A DNA stretch of 64,000 nt from positions 728,432 to 792,431 of the forward strand of contig CAWGDC010000006.1 of assembly GCA_963821325.1 (NCBI GenBank). Direction: 5' to 3'. The notes beneath the pieces are model-generated. The model had not been told where the DNA came from and did not search any database. It saw only the letters and a list, made by a program, of their open reading frames with translations. This document shows, one piece after another, positions 43,776 to 52,506 of this stretch; the first letter of the stretch is position 1, and every line of letters starts with the position of its first letter. The DNA comes from PALSA-555 sp963821325. GTDB lineage: Bacteria > Actinomycetota > Acidimicrobiia > IMCC26256 > PALSA-555. The position numbers and the translations under genes are program-made.

Positions 43776-44866
43776 GGCAGCCGGTACAGCTCGGCGGCGT
43801 TGCCGCCGAGCACCTTCGCCTGGTCGGCCGCCGACATCGGGCGGATCACGTCACGCAGCGCCTTCACCGCCCCCGGGAACGTCGCGTCGTGGTGCGGGTA
43901 GTCGGAGCCCCACACGATCCGGTCCACGCCGACGAACGGCGCCAACGCGGGCAGGGTCGGCTCGTCGACCTCGAAGCTCACCCAGCACTGCCGGGCGAAG
44001 TACTCGCTCGGCCGGGCCCGCAGGTCCGGGCAGAACCCCCCGAACCCGTGCAGCTGCTCGTCGAGGCGATACAGCCAGTAGGGCGCCCACCCGCCGCCCG
44101 CCTCGAGGAACACGAAGCGCAGGTCCGGGTGACGCTCCATCACCCCGAACACCATCAGTTGCGCGCAGGCGAGCATCTGCTCGAAGGCGTGCGAGACGGC
44201 GTGGAGGATCAGCGGGTTGAACGGGCGGTCCATCCCGAGCGTCTCGATCGTGTTCGACGACCCCTCGTGGATGCCGATCGTCACGCCGAGCTCCTCGGCC
44301 GCGGCCCACACCGGCTCGAACGCCGGGTGCGACAACGCCCGCCCGAGGCACGGGTTCGGCCGCACGAACGCCGCGGGGAACCCGAGGTCATGCTGCGCCC
44401 GGCGCAACTCCGCGACCGCCGCGGCCGGGTCCTGCAGCGGCAGCATCGCCGCGCCGTAGAGCCGGTGCGGGTCGGCGGCGCAGTAGCCGGCGAGCCAGTC
44501 GTTGTACGCCCGGGCCAGCGCCACCGCCGCGGCCGGGTCCGCGACCGCCCAGAAGTTCAACCCCACCGACGGGTACAGCACCGCGGCGTCGATGCCCTCC
44601 TCGTCCATGTCGGCGAGACGCACCGCCGCGTCGAAGCCACCCGGCTGGGCCTCGTCGTAGGTCCGTGAGTGCGCCAAGTCCTCCATCCGGGAGCCCGGCG
44701 AGCCGAGGAACCCGAGCGACACGGTCACGATCTCCTGGCTCCCGACGAACACGTGGTCCAGGCCGACCGCGTCGCGCTCGACGCGAACCGCCTGGTCGTC
44801 CGGGAGCCCCGCCCACGCCGTGAAGGGCTCGAGGACATGACCGTCGGCGTCGATGACTCGGGGCAT
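43772..44866 (-). CDS. Amidohydrolase-2 family protein
   Basis: The product has 364 residues. The metal site begins with VIDADGHVLEP (D-x-H). Later histidines are in TIGIHEGSSNT and LILHAVSHAFEQML, and the catalytic aspartate is in IVWGSDYPHHDATFP near residue 318. This is the form of amidohydrolase-2 decarboxylases/hydrolases that act on aromatic or cyclic acids. ATG 44866 is chosen because the conserved start follows directly and GGGGGC precedes it. It is coupled to the SnoaL-like gene. The protein is related to the one encoded at 60660. Confidence 0.85.
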   Translation of the reverse strand: MPRVIDADGHVLEPFTAWAGLPDDQAVRVERDAVGLDHVFVGSQEIVTVSLGFLGSPGSRMEDLAHSRTYDEAQPGGFDAAVRLADMDEEGIDAAVLYPSVGLNFWAVADPAAAVALARAYNDWLAGYCAADPHRLYGAAMLPLQDPAAAVAELRRAQHDLGFPAAFVRPNPCLGRALSHPAFEPVWAAAEELGVTIGIHEGSSNTIETLGMDRPFNPLILHAVSHAFEQMLACAQLMVFGVMERHPDLRFVFLEAGGGWAPYWLYRLDEQLHGFGGFCPDLRARPSEYFARQCWVSFEVDEPTLPALAPFVGVDRIVWGSDYPHHDATFPGAVKALRDVIRPMSAADQAKVLGGNAAELYRLP

Positions 44867-45019
44867 AGCCCCCGATCGTGGACGGGTCACCGCGACCGGT
44901 CAAGCCGGGCCCGGAGGCTGGAACGTCGGGCCCGGTTCGAACGTTGCCAAGGAAGAGAGAGAAGGGTCGGGGGTCGCCGAAGAGCGGCCGGGTGGGACAC
45001 GGCAGGAAGGGGTCGGGCG

Positions 45020-45154
45020 ATGCGAGCATCGTGTCACGGGATGAGCCGCCGGTTGCGTCGTTGGGCGCGCGGGATCATCTGGCAGCTCCCCGAGCAGGCG
45101 TATCCGAGCGAGCACCCGTGGAATCGCCACCACGGCGGGAGGCCGGTCGGCTGA
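45020..45154 (+). CDS. Possible 44-residue basic peptide
   Basis: This short frame begins at ATG 45020, seven bases after AGGAAGGGG. It has an arginine-rich start (MSRRLRRWARGII) and a histidine/proline-rich end (SEHPWNRHHGGRP). No family is known to me. It lies in the 325-base gap between the amidohydrolase and the SDR genes. Good ribosome site and non-random composition support it; the small size is against it. The rest of the gap (44867-45019) shows nothing I can name. Confidence 0.4.
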   Translation: MRASCHGMSRRLRRWARGIIWQLPEQAYPSEHPWNRHHGGRPVG

Positions 45155-45191
45155 CCGCCACTACGTTGGCGTGCTCGCGGGGGAGGAGCAC

Positions 45192-46025
45192 ATGGGGGAG
45201 CGGCTCGTCGGACGCGTCGCGATCGTGACTGGCGCGGGTATGGGGATCGGGCGCGGCATCGCCCGCCGCTACGCCCGCGAGGGCTGCCGCGTCGTGATCG
45301 CGGAGGTGCGCGCCGAGCATGGGGCGCGCACCGCGGCCGACATCCAGGAGTTCGGTGGCGACGCCCGGTTCGCGGCCGCGGATGTCGGACGTCGCGGTGA
45401 CGTCGAGCGGATGGTCGCCGAGACGGTCGCCACCGAAGGCCGCGTCGACATCCTCGTGAACAACGCGCAGGGCTACACCCCGCTGGTCCCCCTCGAGGAG
45501 AAGACCGACGAGATGCTCGCCCGGTCGCTGGACACCGGGTTATGGGCCACGTTCTGGTCGATGCAGGCCGTGTTCCCGCACATGCGCGCCCAGCACTTCG
45601 GTCGGATCATCAACTTCTGCTCGCTGAACGGCGTGACCGGCGCCTGGTACTCCGTCGACTACAACGCGACGAAAGAGGGGATCCGTGGGCTGACGCGCAG
45701 CGCGGCACGCGAGTGGGGGCAGCACAACATCACGGTGAACGCCATCGCGCCCGGCGCCGCCTCGGAGGGGTACCGCGCGTGGGCTGACCGCAACCCCGAC
45801 CAAGCCCGCGCCGCGGAGCAGACCATCCCCCTGCGACGCATGGGCGACCCGGAGGAGGACCTCGGCGGCGTCGCGCTGTTCCTCGCGAGCGACGACGGCG
45901 CGTACATCACCGGGCACACCCTCTTCGCCGACGGGGGCGGCCACATGGGCACCGCGTGGCAGCCGCCCCGGTCGACCCAACCCGACGGTCTCGGCCACTA
46001 CGTGGCCGACGGGCCCCCCAGCTGA
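45192..46025 (+). CDS. Short-chain dehydrogenase/reductase
   Basis: The product has 277 residues. The cofactor loop is AIVTGAGMGIGRGIARRYA near residue 10, VNNAQGY stands at the NNAG position, the serine is in INFCSLNGVTG and the Y-x3-K pair in VDYNATKEGIRGL. The end YITGHTLFADGGGHMG is typical, followed by about 25 extra residues. ATG 45192 is chosen because GGGGGAGGAGC precedes it. NAD(P)-linked alcohol/ketone chemistry is expected; the substrate is unknown. The quinone oxidoreductase gene follows after 54 bases. Confidence 0.87.
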   Translation: MGERLVGRVAIVTGAGMGIGRGIARRYAREGCRVVIAEVRAEHGARTAADIQEFGGDARFAAADVGRRGDVERMVAETVATEGRVDILVNNAQGYTPLVPLEEKTDEMLARSLDTGLWATFWSMQAVFPHMRAQHFGRIINFCSLNGVTGAWYSVDYNATKEGIRGLTRSAAREWGQHNITVNAIAPGAASEGYRAWADRNPDQARAAEQTIPLRRMGDPEEDLGGVALFLASDDGAYITGHTLFADGGGHMGTAWQPPRSTQPDGLGHYVADGPPS

Positions 46026-46035
46026 CCCCCACGGC

Positions 46036-46064
46036 GTCTTGCGTCACAAGACTCCAGGTCCTGG
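46036..46064 (+). promoter_or_regulatory. Two adjacent palindromes before the quinone oxidoreductase gene
   Basis: GTCTTG-cgtca-CAAGAC (46036-46052) is a perfect 6-base inverted repeat, followed at once by CCAGG-t-CCTGG (46054-46064). They fill the 54-base gap between an SDR stop and a GTG start at 46080. TACAGT at 46069-46074, six bases before that GTG, could be a -10 box giving a leaderless message. The palindromes may be operators, or the first a weak terminator. Confidence 0.45.
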
Positions 46065-46079
46065 TCGGTACAGTCGAGC

Positions 46080-46982
46080 GTGCGCGCCATCACCGTCTCC
46101 GAGTTCGGCCCCCCGTCGGTGCTGCAGCCCGCCGAGGTCGAGACCCCGACACCGGGCCCGGGCAGCGTCCTCGTCGAGGTCACCGGCGCCGGCGTCGGGC
46201 CGTGGGACGCCAAGCGACGAGCCGGCCGCTTCGGCCCCCAGGCGTTCCCGTACATCCCCGGCGTCGAGGTCTCCGGTCTCGTCGCCGCGGTCGGTGACCA
46301 GGCCGGCCGGTACCCGCTCGGCACCGCGGTGTACGGGCGGCCCGAGGTCGGCGGGTACGCCGACTACGTCGTCGTGCCCCTCGCCCAGCTCGCGGCCGCG
46401 CCGCCCGGCGTCGACCTCGAGGCCGTCGGCGCCGCACCCATCGGGGCGTGCACCGCGCTCGAGGCGCTCCACGACCATCTCCGCGTCGAGGCTGGCCAGA
46501 CCGTGCTCGTGACCGGCGCGGCGGGTGGTGTCGGCCACTTCGCCGTCCAGCTCGCCAAGGCCGCCGGTGCGCGCGTGATCGCCACCGCGAGTCCCCAGAA
46601 CCGCGACTTCCTGCTCGGGCTCGGCGCCGACCAGGTGCTCGACTACCACACCGACTGGACCAGCGGCGCGTCGGGCGTCGACGCGGCGCTCGACTGCGTC
46701 GGCGGGCCCACCTGGCCGCAGTGCCTCGCCGCCGTCCGCGACGGTGGTCGGGCGGTCACGCTCGTACGGCCCGACAACGAGGCCGGACGCGACGGCGTCA
46801 CCGCCACGAACTTCGCGGTGACGGTGACAACGGCCCGCCTGGACGACGTGGCGCGGCTCCTCGCCGAGGGACGCGCGCGGATCGAGATCGCCGGCCGGTT
46901 CCCGCTCGACGACGCGGTGCGCGCCCACGAGCTGATCGAGGACGGCCACACCCGCGGCAAGCTGGTGTTGATCCCCGGCTAG
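46080..46982 (+). CDS. Zinc-free NADPH:quinone oxidoreductase (MDR family)
   Basis: The product has 300 residues. The N-terminal catalytic domain has GVGPWDAKRRAGRFG and FPYIPGVEVSGLVAAVG without the zinc ligands of alcohol dehydrogenases. The Rossmann domain has VLVTGAAGGVGHFAVQLAK near residue 142, the A-A-x-G-G-V-G form typical of NADPH-dependent quinone reductases. It should reduce quinones or enones. The start is GTG 46080, possibly without a leader. It follows the SDR gene with two palindromes between. Confidence 0.88.
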   Translation: MRAITVSEFGPPSVLQPAEVETPTPGPGSVLVEVTGAGVGPWDAKRRAGRFGPQAFPYIPGVEVSGLVAAVGDQAGRYPLGTAVYGRPEVGGYADYVVVPLAQLAAAPPGVDLEAVGAAPIGACTALEALHDHLRVEAGQTVLVTGAAGGVGHFAVQLAKAAGARVIATASPQNRDFLLGLGADQVLDYHTDWTSGASGVDAALDCVGGPTWPQCLAAVRDGGRAVTLVRPDNEAGRDGVTATNFAVTVTTARLDDVARLLAEGRARIEIAGRFPLDDAVRAHELIEDGHTRGKLVLIPG

Positions 46983-47004
46983 CTGGTCCGGACTCGCCGG
47001 TTGG

Positions 47005-47742
47005 TCAGCCGGCTTGTCGGGCGACCTTGTCTGCCGCCGCCTCCGCCGCCGCCGGGTCGAGGTAGGCGCGGTCCACGACGTCGAGCCGCTCACCCAACGA
47101 GTAGACGAGCGGCTGGCCGGTCGGGATGTTCAGCTCGACGATGTCGTCGTCGGACACGCCGTCGAGGTGCTTGACGAGCGCGCGCAGCGAGTTGCCGTGC
47201 GCCACGACCAGCACCGTGCGTCCGGCGGTGAGGTCCGGCGCGATCGCGTCGTACCAGTACGGCAGCATGCGCACGACGACGTCGGCCAGGCACTCGGCGT
47301 CGGGCAGGACGTCGACCGGCAGGTCGCGGTACCGGGCGTCGAAGCGGGGGTGCGTCGGGTCGTCGAATGGGAGCGCCGGCGGTCGTGTCGCGTACGACCG
47401 GCGCCACGCCTTCACCTGCTCGGCGCCGTACTCGTCCGCCGTCTCCTTCTTGTTCTTGCCCTGCAGCGCGCCGTAGTGCCGCTCGTTCAGCCGCCACGAC
47501 CGCCGCACCGGGATCCACGGCCGCTGGCAGGCCGCGAGGGTCAGCTCGGCCGTGCGGATCGCCCGCTGCTGCACCGACGTGTGCACGACGTCGGGGGCCG
47601 GCGCGCCGTCGCGCAGCTGCACACCGGCCCCGTGAGCCTCGTGCTCGCCGGTCGGGGAGAGCGGCACGTCGATCCAGCCGGTGAACCGGTTCTCACGGTT
47701 CCAGGTGCTCTCGCCGTGGCGCACCAGGAGCAGCGTCGGCAT
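47005..47742 (-). CDS. gpmA: 2,3-bisphosphoglycerate-dependent phosphoglycerate mutase
   Basis: The product has 245 residues, full length. The phospho-histidine motif is LLLVRHGESTWNRENRFTGW at residues 4-23, the substrate loop is LNERHYGALQGKNKKETA near residue 86, and the second histidine is in VLVVAHGNSLRALVKHL near residue 178. It interconverts 3- and 2-phosphoglycerate in glycolysis. This is one of the few clear housekeeping genes in the window. A tiny membrane peptide gene lies six bases upstream on the same strand. Confidence 0.94.
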   Translation of the reverse strand: MPTLLLVRHGESTWNRENRFTGWIDVPLSPTGEHEAHGAGVQLRDGAPAPDVVHTSVQQRAIRTAELTLAACQRPWIPVRRSWRLNERHYGALQGKNKKETADEYGAEQVKAWRRSYATRPPALPFDDPTHPRFDARYRDLPVDVLPDAECLADVVVRMLPYWYDAIAPDLTAGRTVLVVAHGNSLRALVKHLDGVSDDDIVELNIPTGQPLVYSLGERLDVVDRAYLDPAAAEAAADKVARQAG

Positions 47743-47748
47743 GGGCCG

Positions 47749-47838
47749 TCAGGGTGCCGGTCGGCCCGGGCGGGCGCGCAAGAACAGGATGACCACGCCG
47801 GCGAGCCACAGGCTCGGCACGGCCGCGAAGAGGACCAC
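47749..47838 (-). CDS. Possible 29-residue membrane peptide upstream of gpmA
   Basis: The reading frame runs from GTG 47838 and encodes VVLFAAVPSLWLAGVVILFL plus a basic Arg/Pro tail, a single membrane helix with an inside-positive end. It ends six bases before the gpmA start on the same strand. It may be a small membrane protein or a translated leader. No homologue is known to me and no strong ribosome site is seen. Confidence 0.4.
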   Translation of the reverse strand: MVLFAAVPSLWLAGVVILFLRARPGRPAP

Positions 47839-47895
47839 GCGTCGACTCTACGGCGCGGCGCGGGGTGCGCTGTGCCGGCTCGCGACGTCCGGTCG

Positions 47896-48624
47896 TCAGG
47901 TGCGCGGGCGGGCACCGGCGCGGGTCACGAAGTCGTTCAGGATCGCCGGGCACAACGCGGCGAGCGGCTTCGGGGCGGTGCAGGTGATCTTGGCGACGTT
48001 CACGGAACCGGGCTCGGGGCTGAGCTGGGGGAAGAGCACGGCACCGGACGCCGGGTTCGTCCCCCCGGACGGCTCGCCCGACCCGGACACGCCGGGCGGG
48101 TCGAGGAACGTGGCGACGTCGCGCGACGGATGCCGGATCACCTCGCGGGCCGGCACCTTCGTGCACCCACCGGTCTGGTCAGCGAAGCGCGCCGCGACGC
48201 TCGCGGGGAACAGCCCGCAGACGAGCGCCGCACCCGGCCCGTGGCCCGTGTAGTCGAACCGGGCCGTCACCGCGGCGGCGCCCGCCGCCACGGCCACGGT
48301 GCCGAGCGGGTCCGACTCGCCGGTCGGGAACACGCTGAGGCTCTGGCCCCCGTCGGCTGCTTCAAGACCGGTGCACGTCCAGCCGCTCGGGGCGAGCACG
48401 ACGATGTAGCCGTCCGAGTAGAACCGCAGCCGGGCCGCCGTCCGGGTCGTGACCGCGGCGGACAGCCGGGCGGGGATCGGCGGCTGCGACGTGGCGCCGA
48501 CGCCCGAGCGGGCGGCGCACGCCACCACGGCGATCGGCACCCCCGCGCGCGACGGTGACGCGACCGCCGCGGGGCCGAGCACGAACGTCGCGAGCACGAC
48601 CAGCGACGCCCCGACGATGTGCAC
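47896..48624 (-). CDS. Exported hypothetical protein
   Basis: The product has 242 residues. A signal peptide is clear (VGASLVVLATFVLGPAAVAS). The mature part has about six cysteines (VACAARS, TCTGLEA, LVCGLFP, GGCTKV, ITCTAPK, LCPAIL) that may form disulfides. LRFYSDGYIVVLAPSGWTC suggests a beta-rich fold seen in surface proteins of actinobacteria. No function is known. It is followed (47749) by the small peptide and gpmA genes and is 20 bases from the quinone oxidoreductase gene upstream. Confidence 0.65.
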   Translation of the reverse strand: MHIVGASLVVLATFVLGPAAVASPSRAGVPIAVVACAARSGVGATSQPPIPARLSAAVTTRTAARLRFYSDGYIVVLAPSGWTCTGLEAADGGQSLSVFPTGESDPLGTVAVAAGAAAVTARFDYTGHGPGAALVCGLFPASVAARFADQTGGCTKVPAREVIRHPSRDVATFLDPPGVSGSGEPSGGTNPASGAVLFPQLSPEPGSVNVAKITCTAPKPLAALCPAILNDFVTRAGARPRT

Positions 48625-48644
48625 GGTCGGAGGGTACGCGCCCG

Positions 48645-49622
48645 CTACGCGGTCGGCTCGACGACCACCTTGCCGAGAGCACGCCGGTCCGCGACCTCCC
48701 GCAACGCGTCGGCGACGCGGTCGAGCGGATAGACGGCCGACACGTACGGGCGGACCCTCCCGTCGGCGAACAGCGCCAGCAGCTCCTCACGATCCCGGCG
48801 GGACGCCTCGGGCGCGTGCTCCGAGAAGGTGCGGAACTCGAAGCCCTTGATGACGACTCCCTTCAGCAGGACGAGGTTCAGCGGGATCCGCGGGATCTCC
48901 CCGCTCGCGAACCCCACCACGACGAAGCGGCCGCCCCACCGGGTGGCGCGCAGGGCCGCCTCGGAGTACCGACCACCGACCGGGTCGATCACCACGTCGG
49001 CGCCGCCCCCGGTGAGGTCCTTCATCGCCACCTTCAGGTCGTCGCGCTCGTAGTTGACGAGCGCCTCCGCGCCCCGCTCGCGGCACAACGCGAGCTTCTC
49101 GTCGCTCGACGCCGCCGCCAGCACCCGGGCACCCAGGTGGCGGGCGAGATCGACCGCGGCCAACCCCACCCCTCCGGCCGCGCCGAGCACGGCGACCCAC
49201 TCACCGGCACGCACCTCGGCGACGCTGCGCAGCGCGTGGTACGCCGTCGAGTACACCACCCCGAAGCTCGCGGCCTCGGCGAACGTCACCGACGTCGGCA
49301 TCGGCGTCAACGCCGCCGCCGCGACCGACGTCTGCTCGGCGAACGCCCCGACGAACGTCGACCCGCACACCCGGTCCCCGACCTGCACGTCGGACACGCC
49401 GGCGCCGACCGCCATGACGACGCCGGCGAACTCGCTACCCGGCGTGAACGGCAGCGGAATCGAGACCTGGTACTCGTCGGCGACCACGAGCACGTCGGGA
49501 TAGTTCACCGACGCGGCGTGCACCGCGACGAGCGCGCCCCCGTCCCGGGCTTGCAGGTCGGGCACCGCCTCGACGACGACGCTCTCCGGGGGGCCGTAGC
49601 TGTGGCACCGAGCCGCTCGCAC
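48645..49622 (-). CDS. Zinc-free NADPH:quinone oxidoreductase (MDR family)
   Basis: The product has 325 residues. It has ALVAVHAASVNYPDVLVVAD and LPFTPGSEFAGVVMAVGAGV in the catalytic domain, SFGVVYSTAYHALRSVAEVR, and the NADPH loop WVAVLGAAGGVGLAAVDLAR near residue 150. The missing zinc cysteines fit quinone/enoyl reductases. The start GTG 49622 is preferred because GGGGAGG precedes it and the family start follows. It is divergent from the alcohol dehydrogenase at 49744 across a 121-base gap. Confidence 0.88.
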   Translation of the reverse strand: MRAARCHSYGPPESVVVEAVPDLQARDGGALVAVHAASVNYPDVLVVADEYQVSIPLPFTPGSEFAGVVMAVGAGVSDVQVGDRVCGSTFVGAFAEQTSVAAAALTPMPTSVTFAEAASFGVVYSTAYHALRSVAEVRAGEWVAVLGAAGGVGLAAVDLARHLGARVLAAASSDEKLALCRERGAEALVNYERDDLKVAMKDLTGGGADVVIDPVGGRYSEAALRATRWGGRFVVVGFASGEIPRIPLNLVLLKGVVIKGFEFRTFSEHAPEASRRDREELLALFADGRVRPYVSAVYPLDRVADALREVADRRALGKVVVEPTA

Positions 49623-49743
49623 GTTCCCTGCCTCCCCTGTTGGTGCGAGCAGGGTGGCTGCTCGGCGCGGTCGAGGGCAAGCGGACGGCGACCCGCATGC
49701 GCCCCCAACGGGATCGCGCGAGAAGCCGTCTAGGTTGTCGACC

Positions 49744-50943
49744 GTGCTGGCCGTCCAGTACGACCTCGCCGATCGGAGCTTCCCGGCCTCCCTCGTGGAG
49801 CTCGACGAGCCGGCGCTGCCCCGACCGGACTGGGCGCGGGTGGAGGTGCACGCGGGTGGGATCTGCGGCAGCGACCTCCACCTCTTCGCGGCGAACATGG
49901 GCGCCGCGCCGACCCTGATGCCGTTGGCGCACGCCTTCCCCTTCGTGCTCGGCCACGAGATCGGCGGGACCGTCGTGGAGGCCGGTCCCGACTGCGACGT
50001 GCCGGTGGGCACCCGCGTCGCGGTGAACCCGGACATCAACTGCGTCGCCCGCGGGATCGACCCGGTCTGCGCGTCGTGCGCGGCCGGCTGGCCCTCGTCG
50101 TGCCACAACGCCAGCAGCGGGGTGCTGACCCCCGGCATGGCGCTCGGCTTCACGTCCGGTCTCGGCGGCGGCTGGGCCGAGCAGGTCGTGGCGCACGCCT
50201 CGATGCTGCACCGGGTCCCCGACGCGGTCCCGGACGAGGCGGTCAGCCTGCACGAGCCGGTCTCCATCGCCGTCCACGGGCTGCTGCGCGACCCACCCAC
50301 CGACGGCGACCCCGTCCTGATCATCGGCGCCGCGATCATCGGCCTGGCCAGCGTCGCGGCCGTCCACGCGTTGTTCCCGAACAGTCCCGTCACCGTCCTC
50401 GCCCGCCATCCGCACCAGGCCGACGCCGCCACCGCCACGGGCGCGGACCGGGTCGTCCTCGAGCAGCCGGACAAGTCGCACTTCGACGAGCTGGCCGACG
50501 CCAGCGGCGCGCGGCGCTCCGGCCAGCGCGACCAGTCCATGCTCATCGGCGGCTTCCCGTACGTCATCGACGCCGTCGGCTACCCCGGCACCGTGAACGA
50601 CGCGTTGCGCACCGTCGCCAACCGCGGCCGGGTCCTGCTGCTCGGCGCCGCCTCGACCGGCGAGTACGACCTGACCCCCGTCTGGTGGAAGGAAGCGGCC
50701 CTGGTCGGCGCGGTCCGCCACTCCACCGACCCCGACGTCGGCGGTGGCCCCACCCGCGCCTCCATCGACCGGGCGCTCGCCATCCTCGCCACCGGCTCCC
50801 CGCCCGCCGACGTCGTCATCACGCACGAGTTCCCGCTCGGCGGCTACCGCGACGCCATCCACACGGCGATGGACCGCAAGCAGCACGCCGCGATCAAGGT
50901 CGTGTTCCGACCGCACCGGCGATCGGCGGCCGGCGGAGCGTGA
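49744..50943 (+). CDS. Zinc-dependent alcohol dehydrogenase (MDR family)
   Basis: The product has 399 residues. Catalytic zinc ligands are Cys in AGGICGSDLHLFAANMG and His-Glu in FVLGHEIGG. Structural zinc cysteines are in CASCAAGWPSSCHN. The Rossmann loop is VLIIGAAIIGLASVAAVHAL near residue 197, a variant of G-x-G-x2-G. It should oxidise alcohols or reduce aldehydes with NAD. The start is GTG 49744. The stop overlaps the start of the DUF1254 protein by four bases, so the two are made together. Confidence 0.87.
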   Translation: MLAVQYDLADRSFPASLVELDEPALPRPDWARVEVHAGGICGSDLHLFAANMGAAPTLMPLAHAFPFVLGHEIGGTVVEAGPDCDVPVGTRVAVNPDINCVARGIDPVCASCAAGWPSSCHNASSGVLTPGMALGFTSGLGGGWAEQVVAHASMLHRVPDAVPDEAVSLHEPVSIAVHGLLRDPPTDGDPVLIIGAAIIGLASVAAVHALFPNSPVTVLARHPHQADAATATGADRVVLEQPDKSHFDELADASGARRSGQRDQSMLIGGFPYVIDAVGYPGTVNDALRTVANRGRVLLLGAASTGEYDLTPVWWKEAALVGAVRHSTDPDVGGGPTRASIDRALAILATGSPPADVVITHEFPLGGYRDAIHTAMDRKQHAAIKVVFRPHRRSAAGGA

Positions 50944-52385
50944 CCACCGGCACGCGCGCCGCGGCACGACGACTCGCCGCGTCGCCGGCGCGTGGCATCG
51001 TCGCCCTCGTCGTGGCCGGCGCGCTGCTGGTCGTCAGCCCGAGCGGCGCCGTCGCCGCCCGCGGCGCGTCACCGACGACGGGGGCCGGCGCGCTGCGGGT
51101 CGCGGCCGCGACCGCGGCCGCGGCCCTGGGCCCGAGCGTGGATCCGCACGCCGCGCCCGCGGCCATCGAGGCGTACGTCTGGGGTGCTCCGCTCGTGACG
51201 ATGATGCGGACCCGGGCACGCGCCTTGTGCCTCGCACCGGTGAACAGTCTGCTCAACGCGCCCAGCCTCGCCGGCCCCGGCGTCCGGCTCGTCGTGACCC
51301 CGAACGCCGACACGCTGTACTCGAACGCCTGGCTCGACCTGCGACGCGGGCCGATGGTCCTGTCCGTCCCCGCCAGCGACCGGTACTACGTCTTCCAGTT
51401 CCTCGACATGTACACGAACACCATCGCGAACGTCGGTACCCGCACGAACGGGAACGCTGCCGGTCGGTACGCGATCACCGGACCCGGCTGGCACGGCCGG
51501 CTCCCCGCCGGGACCCACCGCATCAGCTCCCCGACCTTCGACGTGTGGGTCATCGGCCGCACCCTCGTGACCTCAGCGGCCGATCTCCCCGCCGCCGCGG
51601 CCCAACAGCGGCGCGACACGCTCCAGCCGCTCGGACCGGAAGGTCCCGCGACCGGCGCCGAGCTGCCCGGCGGCTGCTCGCCCGCGACACCGTCGGACAC
51701 CACCTTCGTCGCGAACCTCGCGGCGGCGATGACCGCCGATCCGCCGCCCCGCCGTGACGCACCGATCATCGCCGACCTCGCCGCCGTGGGGATCGGACCC
51801 GGCCTGACCCCCGCCGCGGCGCTCGACGCCGCGCTCCTGGCCCGGGCCACCCGCGCCGGCCTCGCGCTCGTCGCCCAGCACGCCACCGCCGAGCTCGTCA
51901 CGCGCGACGGCTGGTCGCGCCTCCCCAGCCTCGGAACCTACGGAACCGACTACGTCGCCCGAGCGGCCACCGCCGCGACCGGTCTCGGCGCCGACGTGCC
52001 CGCCGAGGCGGTCTACTTCCAGGCGGCGGACGACAGCACCGGGACCGGCCTGTCGGGGTCCACGACGTACCGCATGCACTTCGCGGCTGGGGACCTCCCG
52101 CCGATCGATCCCCGCGCCTTCTGGTCGGTCACCGCCTACGGCCCCGACCACTTCCTGGTCACCAACGCCATCGGCCGCTACAGCCTCGGCGACCGCACCC
52201 GGGGGCTGCAGTACGGCCCCGACGGGTCCCTCGACCTGTACCTCGCCGTGCAGCCGCCGGCCGGCCACGAGACCAACTGGCTCCCCACCCCCGCCGGGGC
52301 GTTCAGCCTCGTGCTGCGCACCTACCTCCCCGCGGCCCGCATCCGCGACGGGGGCTGGGTACCCCCCGTGGTGCAAGCGGGCTGA
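50940..52385 (+). CDS. Exported DUF1254/DUF1214 protein
   Basis: The product has 481 residues. A signal peptide is present (GIVALVVAGALLVVSPSGAVA). The DUF1254 part has EAYVWGAPLVTMMRTRARA and VTPNADTLYSNAWLDLRRGP. The C-terminal DUF1214 part has FWSVTAYGPDHFLVTNAIGR and GLQYGPDGSLDLYLAVQPP ending in LPTPAGAFSLVLRTYLP. The molecular role of this family is not established. The start GTG 50940 is inside the alcohol dehydrogenase stop. A PAP2-type gene follows. Confidence 0.85.
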   Translation: MTTGTRAAARRLAASPARGIVALVVAGALLVVSPSGAVAARGASPTTGAGALRVAAATAAAALGPSVDPHAAPAAIEAYVWGAPLVTMMRTRARALCLAPVNSLLNAPSLAGPGVRLVVTPNADTLYSNAWLDLRRGPMVLSVPASDRYYVFQFLDMYTNTIANVGTRTNGNAAGRYAITGPGWHGRLPAGTHRISSPTFDVWVIGRTLVTSAADLPAAAAQQRRDTLQPLGPEGPATGAELPGGCSPATPSDTTFVANLAAAMTADPPPRRDAPIIADLAAVGIGPGLTPAAALDAALLARATRAGLALVAQHATAELVTRDGWSRLPSLGTYGTDYVARAATAATGLGADVPAEAVYFQAADDSTGTGLSGSTTYRMHFAAGDLPPIDPRAFWSVTAYGPDHFLVTNAIGRYSLGDRTRGLQYGPDGSLDLYLAVQPPAGHETNWLPTPAGAFSLVLRTYLPAARIRDGGWVPPVVQAG

Positions 52386-52506
52386 CCGACCGAGAGGCGG
52401 CCGGACCCGACCCGCTCAAGGCGGGGGGTGGTTCGTGCCGATTGCACCCTGTGGCTCAGGGACGCTCGCCGAGTCGCCACCGAGACGCGCCCGCCGACCG
52501 GATCGC

